This document shows, piece by piece, positions 56,485 to 64,000 of a stretch of DNA of 64,000 nucleotides. Position 1 is the stretch's first letter, and every line of letters begins with the position of its first letter. The stretch is from Sulfitobacter marinus (GTDB taxonomy: Bacteria; Pseudomonadota; Alphaproteobacteria; Rhodobacterales; Rhodobacteraceae): contig NZ_FPAJ01000001.1 in NCBI RefSeq assembly GCF_900116285.1, positions 930,001-994,000 on the forward strand. Direction: 5' to 3'. Made by a program: the position numbers and the translations under genes. The notes under the pieces were generated by a model. That model was not told the origin of the DNA and did no database searches. It saw only the letters and a program-made list of their open reading frames with translations.

Positions 56485-57501
56485 TTACGACGACGACGGT
56501 TCTGTATCGTTGACATCAACCACGAAATCACCCGACATTATTTCAGCTTGGCGCTTGTTCACCAGATCAAGCGCTGCTTGCGGTACTTTGCCCTCGAACG
56601 TGCCCAATGGGGCCAACACGGTGCCGCCTTCCTTCATAAAGGAATAGACGCCATAATCGGCCGCCTTGAACGTGCCTGACTGCACTTCGGCAATCGCCTT
56701 GTCCAAGGTCGGCTCAAAGTTCCAGATCGCCGAGGCAACGACGGTTTCAGGGTATTCGGATTGCGTGTCGATCACGTTGCCGATCGCCAGCACGCCTTTT
56801 TCCTTTGCTGCGTCCGACACACCAAAGCGCTCGGCGTAGAGCATGTCAGTGCCATTCTCGATCATCGCGAAGGCGGTCTCTTTGGCTTTGGGCGGATCAA
56901 ACCAGGAGCCAATAAAGCTGACCTGGAATTTGATGTCCGGGTTCATCTCCGTCGCACCGGCCATAAAGGCATGCATCAGGCGGTTGACCTCGGGGATTGG
57001 AAAGCCACCAACCATGCCGATATTACCGCTTTTAGACATGGAACCTGCAATAATACCAGATAGATACGATGCGTCTTGAATGTAGTTGTCGAAGACTGCG
57101 AAATTGGGCAGCGCCGCGTCTTCCTTAAAGCTTGATCCCATCAGGAATGCGATTTCCGGGTAATCGGCGGCAACCTCGCGGGCCTCTTGCTCTGCGCCGA
57201 AAACCTCGCCGATGATCAGCGTATTGCCCGCCTCGGCGTATTCACGCAGGACACGGGCATAGTCGGTGTTACTGACATTTTCCGAATAGACATATTCGAT
57301 ATCGCCACGGGTTTGGGCCGTCATCGCGGCCTTATGAATGCGGCTGACCCATTGCTGTTCAACGGGCACCGTATAGATGCCAGCGACCCTGATCGGCTCG
57401 GCTGCAAAGGCAGGCACGCCAAGTGTTCCCGCCAGCACAGCAGCCGCAGCGGTTGTCGCCAAAAAGCCGCGCCGACCGACCCGAGAATTCAGTTTTGCCA
57501 T
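56485..57501 (-). CDS. BMP-family substrate-binding lipoprotein-like protein
   Basis: A 338-residue periplasmic binding protein of the PnrA/BmpA (nucleoside) family. The N-terminus SRVGRRGFLATTAAAAVL has a twin-arginine motif followed by a hydrophobic stretch and AFA cleavage. VYSENVSNTDYARVLREYAEAG, GMVGGFPIPEVNRLMHAFMAG and GSWFDPPKAKETAFAMIENGTD are typical. It heads the operon bmp, ATPase, two permeases, codA-like. Confidence 0.9.
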   Translation of the reverse strand: MAKLNSRVGRRGFLATTAAAAVLAGTLGVPAFAAEPIRVAGIYTVPVEQQWVSRIHKAAMTAQTRGDIEYVYSENVSNTDYARVLREYAEAGNTLIIGEVFGAEQEAREVAADYPEIAFLMGSSFKEDAALPNFAVFDNYIQDASYLSGIIAGSMSKSGNIGMVGGFPIPEVNRLMHAFMAGATEMNPDIKFQVSFIGSWFDPPKAKETAFAMIENGTDMLYAERFGVSDAAKEKGVLAIGNVIDTQSEYPETVVASAIWNFEPTLDKAIAEVQSGTFKAADYGVYSFMKEGGTVLAPLGTFEGKVPQAALDLVNKRQAEIMSGDFVVDVNDTEPSSS

Positions 57502-57513
57502 CGTAATAGACCC

Positions 57514-57585
57514 CCATTTGGTGTTTGATTGTTCAAAGCCTGCTTTGTAAGCAATGAACCAGTCAAGCTATATTCTACCAAATGG
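57514..57585. promoter_or_regulatory. spaced inverted repeat upstream of the BMP operon
   Basis: CCATTTGGT (57514-57522) and ACCAAATGG (57577-57585) are perfect 9-bp inverted copies 54 bases apart, both just upstream of the operon start at 57501. Two operator halves for a looping repressor or activator are possible. A GCTGATCAGC palindrome followed leftward by six T at 57645-57665 may end mtlK transcripts or others. Confidence 0.4.
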
Positions 57586-57718
57586 TCAAAACATGGAGCG
57601 GCCCTACACGCTAGGGTTTAAGCATCAAGGTGCCGCCGCTTAAAAAACGAGCAGCCGCTGATCAGCAGTAGAGCGTGGGCCCTCTGTCTCCCCCATAACG
57701 GGCCGTTCAAATAAGGTG

Positions 57719-59188
57719 TTATGCGTCGATATAGCGTTGCATGGCGGCGGTTGCACCGCCGGCCCAGATCGCCCTTAGCCAACGGTCGAAAGCCTTGGCA
57801 AAGACTGCGTTTTGACCCAGATCACCATATAGCCGCGTCTGATCAAGCCAGGCTTGCGGGTTGGTTTTCGCCGCCTGTGCTGCGGTTTGCAGATCATTCC
57901 AATAGGGATCGTTGGGCGCAATTTCTGTCCCGTCTTCGCGCGTCCCCTCGCACATCCGCGCCCAAAGCGCCTCGACCAGGGCAAGCCCGTCGACCTCCGC
58001 CCCCGCCGCAAGAGCGTCGCGGATGATGGGCAGCACAAACCCGGGATGACGCGAAGTGCCGTCAAAGGCGACGCGGCGCACGGTGTCGCGAATTTCAGGG
58101 TTGCTGAACCGCGTGTCGATCAAATTGATATAGGCCTCCGCGCTCATCCCCGGCACCGCATCAACATGCGGGGCGCTTTCGGTCAGGCTGACCTTGCGCA
58201 GAAAGGCGCGAATGGTCGGATGCGCCATACATTCCGAGATGGTTTCAATGTTCAGAATTTCACCGGGGTTTGCGATAATCTGATGGCCCGCGTTCAACAA
58301 ACGCAGCTTCATCGCCTCGAAAGCATGCACATCATCGGTAAAGGTCGCACCGGCAAGATCCCAATCGGGGCGACCGGCGCAAAACTTGTCTTCGATCACC
58401 CATTGGCGGAAATTTTCGTGGGTAACGGGGGCCATGTCGACCACACCAAATTCACGGGCAAGGGTCAGCTCCGCAGGCCCCGTGGCAGGCACGATGCAAT
58501 CGACCATAGCATTGGGAAAGGTGCAGTTGGTATCGATCCAATCCGCCAGATCAGGGTCAGACAGTTTCGCCAACCCCACCACGGTCCGGCGCAGGATCGC
58601 GCCATTGCCTTGCAGGTTGTCGCAAGACTGGCAGGTAAACGGGCCATGGCCCGCATCCCGGCGCCGTTTCAACGCGGCAATCATCGCGCCAAAGGCGGTT
58701 TTGGGTGTCGCGGGATGCGCCCCGTCATGCACGATATCGGGATGATCCGCATCGAACCCGCCTGCCCCGTTTTGGTAATAACCGCCTTCGGTCACGGTCA
58801 ACGCAACGATACGGATCGCAGGATCAGCCATCTGCGCAATCAACGCCGCGTTATCATCCTCGACCGGAACGAAATCGATCATCGATCCGGTGATTTCTGC
58901 CGATTTGCCGTTTGGGTCTAGCTTGATCAGGGTCGACAGGTAATCTTGGGCCTTCAGACGTTCGCGCTGTGCCGCATCGGCGGCACGCACTCCGGCCCCG
59001 ACGATGGCCCAATCATGGGCCAGCCCCATGTCCATCAGACGGTGCAGATACCACGCCTGATGGCCGCGGTGAAAGTTGCCAAGGCCAATATGAACGATGC
59101 CCGGGGACAGGTCAGCACGCGCATAAGACGGTACACGAATATCTGCGGGAAGGTCTTTAATAGTATCTAGAGTCAACGGCTTAGCCAT
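57719..59188 (-). CDS. mtlK: mannitol 2-dehydrogenase
   Basis: A 489-residue long-chain polyol dehydrogenase oxidising D-mannitol to fructose with NAD. IVHIGLGNFHRGHQAWY near residue 31 is the cofactor motif; NCTFPNAMVDCIVPATG near 230, WVIEDKFCAGRPDW near 265 and the catalytic Lys in LLNAGHQ region near 300 fit. GGAG precedes the ATG. It is the last gene of the smo-type cluster. Confidence 0.93.
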   Translation of the reverse strand: MAKPLTLDTIKDLPADIRVPSYARADLSPGIVHIGLGNFHRGHQAWYLHRLMDMGLAHDWAIVGAGVRAADAAQRERLKAQDYLSTLIKLDPNGKSAEITGSMIDFVPVEDDNAALIAQMADPAIRIVALTVTEGGYYQNGAGGFDADHPDIVHDGAHPATPKTAFGAMIAALKRRRDAGHGPFTCQSCDNLQGNGAILRRTVVGLAKLSDPDLADWIDTNCTFPNAMVDCIVPATGPAELTLAREFGVVDMAPVTHENFRQWVIEDKFCAGRPDWDLAGATFTDDVHAFEAMKLRLLNAGHQIIANPGEILNIETISECMAHPTIRAFLRKVSLTESAPHVDAVPGMSAEAYINLIDTRFSNPEIRDTVRRVAFDGTSRHPGFVLPIIRDALAAGAEVDGLALVEALWARMCEGTREDGTEIAPNDPYWNDLQTAAQAAKTNPQAWLDQTRLYGDLGQNAVFAKAFDRWLRAIWAGGATAAMQRYIDA

Positions 59189-59225
59189 TAAATTCTCCGG
59201 TAAAGGGGGCGGATGCCGGATGCGC

Positions 59226-59999
59226 TTAGCTCATCCACTGGCCACCGTCGACGTTATAGGTCTGGGACACGATGTAATCGGCGTCGGACGACGCAAGAAA
59301 GACCGCCATACCCGCCAAATCTGCAGGCACAGCAAAGCGGCCCGCTGGCACCCCTGCTGCGACTTCGGCCTTTTTCTGACCGGGTTTCTTGTTTTCCAGC
59401 TTGGCAAACATCGCATCGACATGATCCCAATGCGCGCCGTCCACCACGCCGGGGGCGATGGCATTAACGTTGATGCCGTGGCGGATCAGGTCCAGCCCTG
59501 CCGATTGCGTCATCGAGATTACGGCAGCCTTGGTCGAACAATAGACCAGCACCAGCGGTTCGCCCCTGCGCCCCGCTTGGGAAGCCATGTTAATGATCTT
59601 GCCGCCATGACCCTGTTTGATCATCTGCGCGGCAGCGGACTGCATGGTAAAAAGCGTGCCCGCCACATTCACTGCATAAAGCTTGTCAAAACTTTCGCGG
59701 GTGATGTTCACCGTCTCAGCCGCGTCGAAAAGTGCTGCGTTATTGACCAGAATATCCAGCTTGCCCGCCTGCGAAACTACGGATGCCACCGCCGCATCAA
59801 TGCTGACCTGATCGCTGACGTCGATCTGCACGGCATAGGCGGCATCGCCCAGTTCAGCCGAAGCCGCCTGTGCCGCCTCAAGATTGATATCAGCGATAGC
59901 CACCTGCGCGCCCTCAGCGACAAAAGCCGCTGCAAAGCCACGGCCAATGCCGCGCGCAGCCCCTGTGATCAGGGCCGATTTCCCCGACAGACGTGTCAT
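59226..59999 (-). CDS. smoS: sorbitol (L-iditol 2-) dehydrogenase, SDR family
   Basis: A 257-residue short-chain dehydrogenase. [11 protein letters not shown] is the cofactor motif, NNAALFD near 88, and [20 protein letters not shown] holds the catalytic Ser and YxxxK. The C-terminus [13 protein letters not shown] is typical of polyol SDRs. Its ATG overlaps the smoK stop (ATGA). It oxidises sorbitol to fructose. Confidence 0.9.
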   Translation of the reverse strand: MTRLSGKSALITGAARGIGRGFAAAFVAEGAQVAIADINLEAAQAASAELGDAAYAVQIDVSDQVSIDAAVASVVSQAGKLDILVNNAALFDAAETVNITRESFDKLYAVNVAGTLFTMQSAAAQMIKQGHGGKIINMASQAGRRGEPLVLVYCSTKAAVISMTQSAGLDLIRHGINVNAIAPGVVDGAHWDHVDAMFAKLENKKPGQKKAEVAAGVPAGRFAVPADLAGMAVFLASSDADYIVSQTYNVDGGQWMS

Positions 60000-61000
60000 T
60001 CGATGCGCAAACCCCGGGCGTCAAACCGGTGCATCTGATCCTCCATCGGCGTCAGATAGATGGTGTCGCCGTGGCGCGCTTCGATATCGCCGGTGATGCG
60101 GACGGTCATCATGTCCATCAGGCCGGTGTCGTGCACGTGGATAAAGGTGTCAGAGCCAAGGTGCTCAGCCACGCCAACACGGCCCTTCCATGCGCCTTCG
60201 GTTTTGGAAACGATCAGGTGTTCGGGGCGGATACCGATGGTGGTGGCATCATGCTTGGCGGCTTCTGGCCCTTCGATCAGGTTCATCTTGGGCGACCCGA
60301 TAAAACCCGCAACAAATTTATTGCGCGGGCTGTGGTATAGCTCAAGCGGCGACCCAACCTGTTCGATCACACCGGCCTGCAGCACGACGATCTTATCGGC
60401 CATTGTCATGGCTTCGACCTGATCGTGGGTCACATAGATCATTGTTGTTTCAAGCTTTTTATGAAGCTCCATAATCTCGAGCCGCATGCCGACGCGCAAG
60501 GCGGCATCAAGGTTCGACAGCGGTTCGTCGAACAAAAACGCCGCTGGTTCGCGGACAATCGCACGGCCAATGGCCACACGCTGACGCTGCCCGCCCGACA
60601 GTTGGCCCGGCTTGCGGTCCAGGTAATCGGTCAGGTTCAACGCCGCCGCAGCCGCGTCGATCTTGGCCTTTTGCGTGGCCTCATCCACTCCCGCCATACG
60701 CATCGGAAAAGCGATGTTTTTGCGCACCGACATATGCGGATAAAGCGCGTAAGACTGAAACACCATCGCAAGGCCGCGCTTGGCCGGGGGCAAGGTGGTC
60801 GCGTCTTGGTCATTAATGCTGATATGGCCCGATGTCGTGTCTTCCAGACCTGCAATCAGACGCAGCAAGGTGGATTTACCGCAGCCGGACGGGCCGACGA
60901 AAACCACGAATTCACCTTCGTTGATATCAAGATCAAGCGGCGGGATGACTTGCACATCGCCAAAGCTTTTGGTGACTTGGTTCAAGGATATCTTGCCCAT
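59996..61000 (-). CDS. smoK: polyol ABC transporter ATPase
   Basis: A 334-residue MalK/UgpC-type ATPase. Walker [10 protein letters not shown] (near 38), Q-loop [12 protein letters not shown], signature [14 protein letters not shown], Walker [13 protein letters not shown] and the C-terminal TOBE/OB regulatory domain (from about 235) are all present. GGGAG precedes the ATG at 61000; upstream codons were rejected. Confidence 0.93.
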   Translation of the reverse strand: MGKISLNQVTKSFGDVQVIPPLDLDINEGEFVVFVGPSGCGKSTLLRLIAGLEDTTSGHISINDQDATTLPPAKRGLAMVFQSYALYPHMSVRKNIAFPMRMAGVDEATQKAKIDAAAAALNLTDYLDRKPGQLSGGQRQRVAIGRAIVREPAAFLFDEPLSNLDAALRVGMRLEIMELHKKLETTMIYVTHDQVEAMTMADKIVVLQAGVIEQVGSPLELYHSPRNKFVAGFIGSPKMNLIEGPEAAKHDATTIGIRPEHLIVSKTEGAWKGRVGVAEHLGSDTFIHVHDTGLMDMMTVRITGDIEARHGDTIYLTPMEDQMHRFDARGLRIE

Positions 61001-61088
61001 TATGAAAGTTCTCCCGTTAGGTGGGGCCCTGCACAGACCCCAAGTTGGTCGCAGACCGACGTGGATTTGAAGGGATGGCGTGGCATCA

Positions 61089-61919
61089 TCACTTGACCGC
61101 ACCAAAGGTAAGACCGCGCACAAGCTGCTTTTGGCTGAACCAGCCCATGATCAAAATGGGCGCGATGGCCATCATCGAGGCGGCTGAAAGCTTGGCATAG
61201 AACAACCCCTCGGGTGCCGAGAAGCTGGCGATAAAGGCAGTCAAAGGGGCCGCATTCACCGTGGTCAGCAGAATGGTCCAGAACGCCTCGTTCCAGGCCA
61301 GAATGATGTTCAGCAGCACAGTGGATGCAATGCCCGGCAAGGCCATTGGCGTCAGCACATAGATGATCTCGGACCGCAGGCCCGCCCCGTCCATACGGGC
61401 GGCCTCTAGAATCTCGCCCGGGATTTCGCGGAAATAGGTATACAGCATCCAGACAATGATCGGCAGGTTGATCAGCATCAGCACGACGATCAGCAAAATT
61501 CGGCTGTCCATCACACCCAGCCATTTTGCCAGCAACACCAGCGGATACAGAACACCAACGGCAGGCAGCATTTTGGTCGACAACATCCACAGCAGGATAT
61601 CCTTGGTTTTGCGACCGGGCACAAAGGCCATCGCCCAAGCGGCAGGCACAGCGATCAGGATGCCCAGCAAGGTCGACCCGACCGCGATGATGATCGAATT
61701 CATCAACGCTTTGGGATAGTTAGACCGCTCCTGAACAGCGGCATAGTTTTCAAGCGTCCAGTCAAAGAACAGCCAGACCGGCGGGTCCGAAATTGCCGCA
61801 GCTTCGGTTTTGAACGATGTCAGAAACGTCCAGAGGATCGGAAAGAACATCAGCAGACCAAATGCCCACGCAAGCGCAGTCCACATGACCTTTTTCTGGG
61901 GGGTGATGGCGCGGGCCAT
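61089..61919 (-). CDS. smoG: polyol ABC transporter permease (second)
   Basis: A 276-residue MalG-type permease with about six helices. The EAA loop [29 protein letters not shown] contacts the ATPase. The ATG at 61919 has AAAGGAGA ahead. It lies 16 bases after smoF. Confidence 0.92.
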   Translation of the reverse strand: MARAITPQKKVMWTALAWAFGLLMFFPILWTFLTSFKTEAAAISDPPVWLFFDWTLENYAAVQERSNYPKALMNSIIIAVGSTLLGILIAVPAAWAMAFVPGRKTKDILLWMLSTKMLPAVGVLYPLVLLAKWLGVMDSRILLIVVLMLINLPIIVWMLYTYFREIPGEILEAARMDGAGLRSEIIYVLTPMALPGIASTVLLNIILAWNEAFWTILLTTVNAAPLTAFIASFSAPEGLFYAKLSAASMMAIAPILIMGWFSQKQLVRGLTFGAVK

Positions 61920-61935
61920 AGGGCTCTCCTTTTCC

Positions 61936-62802
61936 TCAGTTATCGAGGTTCTTGCCAACAATCCGCATCAGGAAGATTGCGATGATGTTGGCCAGAATGA
62001 CAGCGACGATACCACCAGCGGACCCAAGCCCAATGTTCTGGCTTTCCAGCACCCGCTGATAGACCAGATAGGTCAATGTGCGGGTCCCGAAGGCACCATT
62101 CGTGGTGACGAAAATTTCAGCAAAAATCGACAGCAAAAAGATCGTTTGGATCAAGATCACAACGGTGATCGCGCGGCTCAGATGTGGCAGAATGATAAAC
62201 CTAAACCGCGCCAGTGCCGGGGCACCGTCCATCTCGGCGGCCTCAAGCTGTTCACTGTCGAGCGATTGCACAGCCGTCAGCAAAATCAGGGTCGCAAAGG
62301 GCAGCCATTGCCAGGCAACGATAATGATAATCGAAAACAGTGGTGCCTGGCTGAGAAAGTCATAGGGTTGCAGGCCAAAGAACTTGTATGCGTATGAAAA
62401 AAGACCGTTATCGACGTTAAAGAACATGTTCTTCCACACCAGCGCCGACACCGTTGGCATAACAAAGAACGGCGCGATCACCAGAATGCGCACGATACCC
62501 TGCCCGAACATCGGTTTGTCCAACAGCAGCGCCATCATAACGCCACCGGTGATTGTGATCAGCAAGATGCTGCCCACCATCCACAGCGTCGTCACCAGCG
62601 ATTTGATAAAGGAGCTGGAGCTGAAAAACCGTGCGTAGTTATCAAACCCGATCCACGCCTCGAACACGCCGCGCATCGGCCGATAGTCGGCAAAAGAGAA
62701 ATAGAGCGTCATGCACAGCGGGATCAGCATCCACACCAACAAGACAAAAACAGCGGGCGCGATCATGAAACGGGCTGCGGATTTTGAATGTGCTGTCGCC
62801 AT
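61936..62802 (-). CDS. smoF: polyol ABC transporter permease (first)
   Basis: A 288-residue MalF-type permease with about six helices. The EAA loop is EQLEAAEMDGAPALARFRFIILPHL. AGGAG precedes the ATG. It is separated from the binding protein by a strong hairpin. Confidence 0.92.
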   Translation of the reverse strand: MATAHSKSAARFMIAPAVFVLLVWMLIPLCMTLYFSFADYRPMRGVFEAWIGFDNYARFFSSSSFIKSLVTTLWMVGSILLITITGGVMMALLLDKPMFGQGIVRILVIAPFFVMPTVSALVWKNMFFNVDNGLFSYAYKFFGLQPYDFLSQAPLFSIIIIVAWQWLPFATLILLTAVQSLDSEQLEAAEMDGAPALARFRFIILPHLSRAITVVILIQTIFLLSIFAEIFVTTNGAFGTRTLTYLVYQRVLESQNIGLGSAGGIVAVILANIIAIFLMRIVGKNLDN

Positions 62803-62925
62803 AACAAAGCTCCTGACGGTTAAGTTTGAAGAACGATTGTGGGTGGCACTTACGAAAGGTCACATGGACCTCACGAAAAAGCCAGCCTTCAGTCAATTGC
62901 TGCTTTAGTGGTATTTACGATGGTC

Positions 62926-62950
62926 GGGCGGCGCGCCGAACGCGCCGCCC
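62926..62950 (-). promoter_or_regulatory. stem-loop between binding-protein and permease genes
   Basis: A perfect 10-bp stem GGGCGGCGCG/CGCGCCGCCC with a five-base loop, 19 bases after the binding-protein stop and with no leftward T run. This is the usual place for a 3' stabiliser that lets the binding protein be made in excess over the permeases. Confidence 0.65.
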
Positions 62951-62968
62951 TTTGGATTTTGCGGCAGC

Positions 62969-64000
62969 TTAGTAGCCTGCTGCTTCCATTTCTTCTGTGG
63001 TCAATTCTTGCGCGTTTGCCAGGGCTTGCTCGGCTGTTTGGTTGCCCGCAAGAGCATCCGAAAACTGCTGACCCACTTGGTTGGCGATGCCTGCAAATTC
63101 GGGGATCGCAACAAACTGGACGCCTGTGTATGGCACGGGTTTAACAGTCGGGTTCGTCGGGTCCGCCGCCAAAATGCTCTCAAGCGTCATTTTAGCGAAA
63201 GGTGCCGCGGCAAGGTAATCGGCGTTTTCATACAAGGATGTACGTGTGCCCGGAGGCACGTTTGCCCACCCTTCGTTACCCGCAACCAGTTCGGCATAGG
63301 CCGGGCCAGTTGCCCAGGAAATGAAGGTCTTGGCGGCGTCTTGCTTTTCCGAGGAGGACGGGATTGCCAAGGACCATGCCCAGAGCCAGTTGCCGCGCTT
63401 ACCCAGACCGTTGTCAGGTGCCAGTGCGAAACCAACTTTGTCCGCAACAGTTGAATCTGCGCCGGTTACGAACGATGCCGCAACAGTCGCGTCGATCCAC
63501 ATGCCGCATTTGCCTTGTTGGAACAGCGTCAGGTTTTCGTTGAACCCGTTGTTTGCTGCACCCGCCGGGCCGGATTCATTCATCATGTCCAGATAAAAGC
63601 TCAGCGTGTCGGCCCATTCCGGGCTGTCAAACTGCGCATTCCAGTCTTCGTCGAACCAGCGCGCGCCAAAGGAGTTGGACATCGCGGTCAGGAAGGCACC
63701 ATTCTCGCCCCAGCCCGCTTTGCCGCGTGCGCAGATGCCGTTGATGTCGTTAGCACGGTCCGTCATGGCTGCGGCGGCTTCGCGGATGAATGTCCATGTT
63801 GGCGCGTCGGGCATTTCAAGGCCGGCTTTTTCCATCAGGTCCGTGCGATACATGACCATCGAGGATTCACCATAAAACGGCGATGCATAAAGCTCTCCGT
63901 CGACGGTCAGACCGCCAGCGATGGCAGGCAACAGGTCATCTTTGTTGTAATCGTCGGCCATGCCTTCGTTCAACGACACCAGCCAACCGTTGTTGGCCCA
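62969..64000 (-). CDS. smoE: polyol ABC transporter substrate-binding protein, N-terminus outside window
   Basis: The last 343 residues of a family 1 solute-binding protein; the frame is open to the window end, with WANNGWLVSLNEG at the edge. LYASPFYGESSMVMYRTDLMEKAGLEMPDAPTWT and LFQQGKCGMWIDATVAASF are typical of sorbitol/mannitol-binding proteins. The signal peptide and start lie beyond 64000. The order smoE, F, G, K, S, mtlK matches the known Rhodobacter cluster. Confidence 0.92.
   Translation of the reverse strand, partial: WANNGWLVSLNEGMADDYNKDDLLPAIAGGLTVDGELYASPFYGESSMVMYRTDLMEKAGLEMPDAPTWTFIREAAAAMTDRANDINGICARGKAGWGENGAFLTAMSNSFGARWFDEDWNAQFDSPEWADTLSFYLDMMNESGPAGAANNGFNENLTLFQQGKCGMWIDATVAASFVTGADSTVADKVGFALAPDNGLGKRGNWLWAWSLAIPSSSEKQDAAKTFISWATGPAYAELVAGNEGWANVPPGTRTSLYENADYLAAAPFAKMTLESILAADPTNPTVKPVPYTGVQFVAIPEFAGIANQVGQQFSDALAGNQTAEQALANAQELTTEEMEAAGY

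Overview
The window looks like chromosomal DNA of an alphaproteobacterium of the order Rhodobacterales, most likely the Roseobacter group. The evidence is gene order and gene types: the run yceD-rpmF-plsX-fabH-ihfA-merR followed by tRNA-Pro; the run dgt-argS-SPOR protein-nagZ-scpA-scpB; a polyol transport cluster in the same order as the smo/mtlK cluster known from Rhodobacter sphaeroides; and a long, duplicated dCTP deaminase. I see no phage, insertion sequence, plasmid backbone or CRISPR array. Most of the DNA is core metabolism with short gaps between genes.

Layout. 1-2200: end of a DUF502 protein, a patatin-like lipase and 3-hydroxybutyrate dehydrogenase. 2201-9174: a probable small RNA, an oligopeptide-binding protein, an XRE-cupin regulator divergent from an acyl-CoA synthetase/FrnE-like pair, a decayed cytidylyltransferase and a Bcr/CflA exporter. 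9240-18920: a DEAD-box helicase, EamA exporter, enolase, AnmK, TyrS, an HxlR/SRPBCC pair and Uup. 19007-24941: OlsB, BamE, the fatty-acid/ribosome operon, IHF-alpha, a MerR protein and tRNA-Pro(GGG). 25006-33349: Dcd, the leftward cell-wall/condensin operon (dgt to scpB) and ErpA. 33402-35193: an unrecognised two-gene cassette and a gap with DnaA-box-like sequences. 35194-46830: ExoIII, HNH nuclease, esterase, glycosylase, CobK, MFS, a squalene-synthase-like protein, CimA, CysS and an aminotransferase. 46969-51656: an outer-membrane barrel, an MttB-family methyltransferase, cardiolipin synthase and a phosphatase-like protein. 51676-57501: a leftward BMP-type nucleobase/nucleoside ABC transporter with a cytosine-deaminase-like enzyme. 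57719-64000: a leftward polyol ABC transporter with sorbitol and mannitol dehydrogenases, running off the window.

The most unusual item is at 33402-34830. A 95-residue protein carries four ELFTT motifs spaced exactly 20 residues apart and ends in SC. It is followed, after an 11-bp stem-loop, by an unrecognised 359-residue protein. Two of the repeats differ at eight silent sites and at no amino acid, so the peptide sequence itself appears to be selected. This could be a precursor peptide with a maturation partner, but no known modifying enzyme is present and that reading is inference.

A second theme is a family of short dispersed elements. Each has an A+T-rich tag next to a small G+C hairpin. 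They lie in six of the eight convergent gene junctions that have a gap of 50 bp or more, and probably act as terminators or mRNA-end stabilisers.
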